DNA from: an uncultured Candidatus Saccharibacteria bacterium
GTDB lineage: Bacteria; Patescibacteria; Saccharimonadia; Saccharimonadales; JACDBH01
Reading direction: 5' to 3'
DNA length: 15,144 nt
Assembly (NCBI GenBank): GCA_946479835.1
Contig: CAMLHD010000019.1
Span: 1 to 15,144 of the forward strand
Of this stretch, positions 13,740 through 15,144 are shown in pieces. Under the pieces are notes generated by a model. The model did no database searches. It was not told the origin of the DNA and was given only the letters and a program-made list of their open reading frames with translations. The position numbers were made by a program, and so were the translations under genes. Each line of letters begins with the position of its first letter. Position 1 is the stretch's first letter.

Positions 13740-14201
13740 ATGAAAAACCGCAATCCCCTATTTGTAGCCGGTTTTCCCTACGTTCTGTTCCTGATCGGTT
13801 ATTTTTCGATCCGGGTATTGGCAACGACTACCGGTGAAAGCGACGAATTAAGCGGCCGAGCTGCCTGGACGCTGCTGGGAGCCGTATTAATAGCCCTGAT
13901 CGGCCTCGGCTACTCCTTTTATTGGCTGATAGATACCGCCAAAGTCTTACGACGCACCACCAACGAAAAGATTCCGATCGCCCTGCTGCTGATAATTCCG
14001 TTCGCCAACTATTGGTGGATGTGGCGCTACAGCGCCGCAGTAGAAAAGTACACTCACGACAAAGCCCAAACAGCCCTCAGCTTCGTCCTGCTGGTGCTGG
14101 TAGGCAGTATCGGCATGGGTATCTTGCAGGACATGTATAACAAGCTGCCGCAGAACCAGCCCGATCAACCGATGGAGCCGCCAGAAGACAATTTGGGCTA
14201 G
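13740..14201 (+). CDS. DUF4234-like membrane protein, tandem paralogue
   Basis: 153 residues. From about residue 59 it aligns without large gaps to the preceding protein: YSFYW for YSLYW, IPIALLLIIPFANYWWMWRYS for IPSALLILVPVVNIWWIWKHS, and ILQDMYNKL for IIQDSFNKI. It has an extra N-terminal helix (about 8-28) plus a polar loop that the first copy lacks, and a shorter Pro/Gln/Glu tail. No Shine-Dalgarno is visible in the six-base gap, so translation probably depends on the first gene. The stop codon overlaps that of the convergent gene (CTAG at 14198-14201). An old tandem duplication with divergence is the likely origin. Confidence 0.75.
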   Translation: MKNRNPLFVAGFPYVLFLIGYFSIRVLATTTGESDELSGRAAWTLLGAVLIALIGLGYSFYWLIDTAKVLRRTTNEKIPIALLLIIPFANYWWMWRYSAAVEKYTHDKAQTALSFVLLVLVGSIGMGILQDMYNKLPQNQPDQPMEPPEDNLG

Positions 14202-14680
14202 TGTTTCTTATGCTTTCCGTGCGGGCGTTTCAAACTCATAGATAGCAGCACAAGGCTGGAAATCAGTCCGATACCGGTTATCGCCTCCTGGTATTGCCGT
14301 AATATTTCCCAGGTTTCGGTCACAACAATCGGCTGCCGGATGTTATCCGGCAGGAGCGGCACGGTCAAAAGGGTGGCTAAAAGCGCGGTAGCTACGGCAG
14401 GAATAAAAGCCAGCGGCATAAGATGCGTCGGCATTTGGTTCCTGAGCAATATCATGCATACGGCAAGCGGCACCAGCAGCATCACGACTTTGACAACATT
14501 TGACGAGGTACCGTTGCCGCTGGTCAATGAAGTAGCTATCAATCCGGCGTTCTCTCCGGACGCAGCTAACAATACGCTGCCGGCGCAAAGCGCCAAGAAA
14601 CAGACGGCGGTGTTGGTTTTTAGGATCAGCAGCAATAGGACCATTGCTGCCATTACACCCATCAGGATGTATTCGGCCAT
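14198..14680 (-). CDS. Five-helix integral membrane protein of unknown function
   Basis: 160 residues with hydrophobic segments at about 2-20, 24-40, 62-79, 87-110 and 134-150, and a basic His/Lys tail (KRPHGKHKKH). The loop 41-61 is rich in Gly/Ser/Thr/Asn (SLTSGNGTSSN), and 111-133 forms a polar, partly helical loop. No family recognised. The ATG lacks a Shine-Dalgarno and has TATAAT six bases upstream. It lies 28 bases downstream of the DUF192 gene in the same direction and converges with the DUF4234 pair, sharing stop-codon bases. Confidence 0.7.
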   Translation of the reverse strand: MAEYILMGVMAAMVLLLLILKTNTAVCFLALCAGSVLLAASGENAGLIATSLTSGNGTSSNVVKVVMLLVPLAVCMILLRNQMPTHLMPLAFIPAVATALLATLLTVPLLPDNIRQPIVVTETWEILRQYQEAITGIGLISSLVLLSMSLKRPHGKHKKH

Positions 14681-14686
14681 GCGTTT

Positions 14687-14692
14687 ATTATA
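14687..14692 (-). promoter_or_regulatory. Consensus -10 six bases before the five-helix membrane protein gene
   Basis: TATAAT on the - strand with AAACGC between it and the ATG at 14680; no Shine-Dalgarno. The position fits a leaderless transcript. The region directly upstream (14693-14713), where the spacer and -35 would lie, is a near-perfect inverted repeat. Confidence 0.5.
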
Positions 14693-14713
14693 TCTAAAAG
14701 CTTAAGCTTTAGA
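14693..14713. repeat. Near-perfect palindrome upstream of the -10 at 14687-14692
   Basis: TCTAAA-A-GCTTAAGC-TTTAGA: the two arms match except for one extra A. It covers the stop codon of the DUF192 gene and touches the -10 of the next gene. It could be an operator or a weak RNA hairpin; no T run follows on either strand that would make it a terminator. Confidence 0.6.
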
Positions 14714-15144
14714 AGTCGAACTTGGTGCCGTCTGTCCAGCCGCTTTCGGCTGCAAGCCCGGAGCTCGTTTCAACGATGTACTGGGCAGGTTCGTCGGAAC
14801 AGAATACATTCGGATAAGTATCCGGTGTAACCTTATCCTTGATGTAGACAACCTTCTTATCCTGGTCCAGCCAGATCATATCGATAGCAAAGTTCATGTC
14901 CTTCATCCAAAAACAGTAATCACCCGGGGTGTCGTAATTGAACAGCATAGCGCTATCTTGGCCAAGGCATGCCCGATCGGATAGGCCCTGTTGCTTTTCA
15001 CCGGGACTAGCTGCAACTTCAGTTTTTAGTTCTGTATCACCAGTTTTAATCTTGGTCTGCTGAAGCTCCGGATTAGTCTCGCAGACAGGCTGATTTTGCC
15101 TGCCAAACGCGAAAACGCCGGCCGCCAGTATCAAAACAGCCCCG
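14709..15144 (-). CDS. DUF192 family protein, 5' end beyond the window
   Basis: At least 141 residues are visible; the frame stays open to the window edge, so the true start is probably outside, and an internal TTG at 15134 is an unlikely start. The visible N-terminus (GAVLILAAGVFAFG) looks like the end of a membrane anchor or signal segment. The DUF192 domain (about 30-141 counted from the TTG) shows the family signatures GLSDRACL, AMLF, YCFWMKDMNFAIDMIW and VVYIKDKVTP. The family is small, exported or anchored, and of unknown function. The stop overlaps the palindrome described separately. Confidence 0.88.
   Translation of the reverse strand, partial: GAVLILAAGVFAFGRQNQPVCETNPELQQTKIKTGDTELKTEVAASPGEKQQGLSDRACLGQDSAMLFNYDTPGDYCFWMKDMNFAIDMIWLDQDKKVVYIKDKVTPDTYPNVFCSDEPAQYIVETSSGLAAESGWTDGTKFDF

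Noticed and set aside
1..15144. Possible recoding of TGA (code 25)
   Set aside because: Several genes end at TGA with overlaps to the next start (421, 3619, 4830), and conserved proteins such as RuvB and RuvC contain no in-frame TGA, so TGA is an ordinary stop.

Overview
The window looks like a chromosomal piece of a Patescibacteria/CPR bacterium, most probably Candidatus Saccharibacteria (TM7). This is an inference from gene content: a stripped-down type IV pilus set, a ComEC without its usual C-terminal nuclease-like domain, many small unnamed membrane proteins, and secreted cell-wall-cleaving candidates. TGA acts as a normal stop (for example in the ATGA overlaps at 418-421 and 3616-3619), so the recoded code 25 of Gracilibacteria/Absconditabacteria does not apply. 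No mobile element, integrase, CRISPR array or rRNA was seen, and genes are packed tightly: the longest stretch without a gene is about 137 bases.

Region 1 (1-5122, + strand) is the end of a type IV pilus locus. Three minor pilin-like genes (pilV-, pilW- and pilX-like) overlap each other. After a short gap with its own extended -10 promoter come pilM, pilN, pilO and a 96-residue membrane protein in the pilP position. Together they would make a pilus tip/priming complex and the inner-membrane alignment platform. The pilus ATPases, platform protein PilC, prepilin peptidase and major pilin are not in the window.

Region 2 (5127-10032, - strand) converges on the pilus locus. In transcription order it reads comEC, yebC, ruvC, ruvA, ruvB, then a membrane-anchored PH-domain protein. 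Spacing is 9 bases or less, or overlapping, from comEC to ruvB, so these are probably one operon that couples the DNA-uptake channel to Holliday-junction resolution. Pilus, channel and recombination genes lying together suggest a DNA uptake-to-recombination neighbourhood.

Region 3 (10033-10277) holds back-to-back promoters, a tRNA-Lys(UUU) with encoded CCA, and its intrinsic terminator.

Region 4 (10309-15144) is a run of small envelope genes: a DUF6328-like membrane protein, a secreted GH25/DUF1906-like glycoside hydrolase candidate, a membrane-anchored M23 (LytM) peptidase with 11-residue repeats, a four-helix membrane protein, two tandem DUF4234 paralogues, a five-helix membrane protein on the - strand, and a DUF192 protein that runs off the window end.

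The most notable regulatory pattern is that six genes that begin transcription units lack a Shine-Dalgarno sequence and instead have a -10-like hexamer 6-8 bases before the ATG, as expected for leaderless mRNAs. Most genes inside operons have good Shine-Dalgarno sequences.
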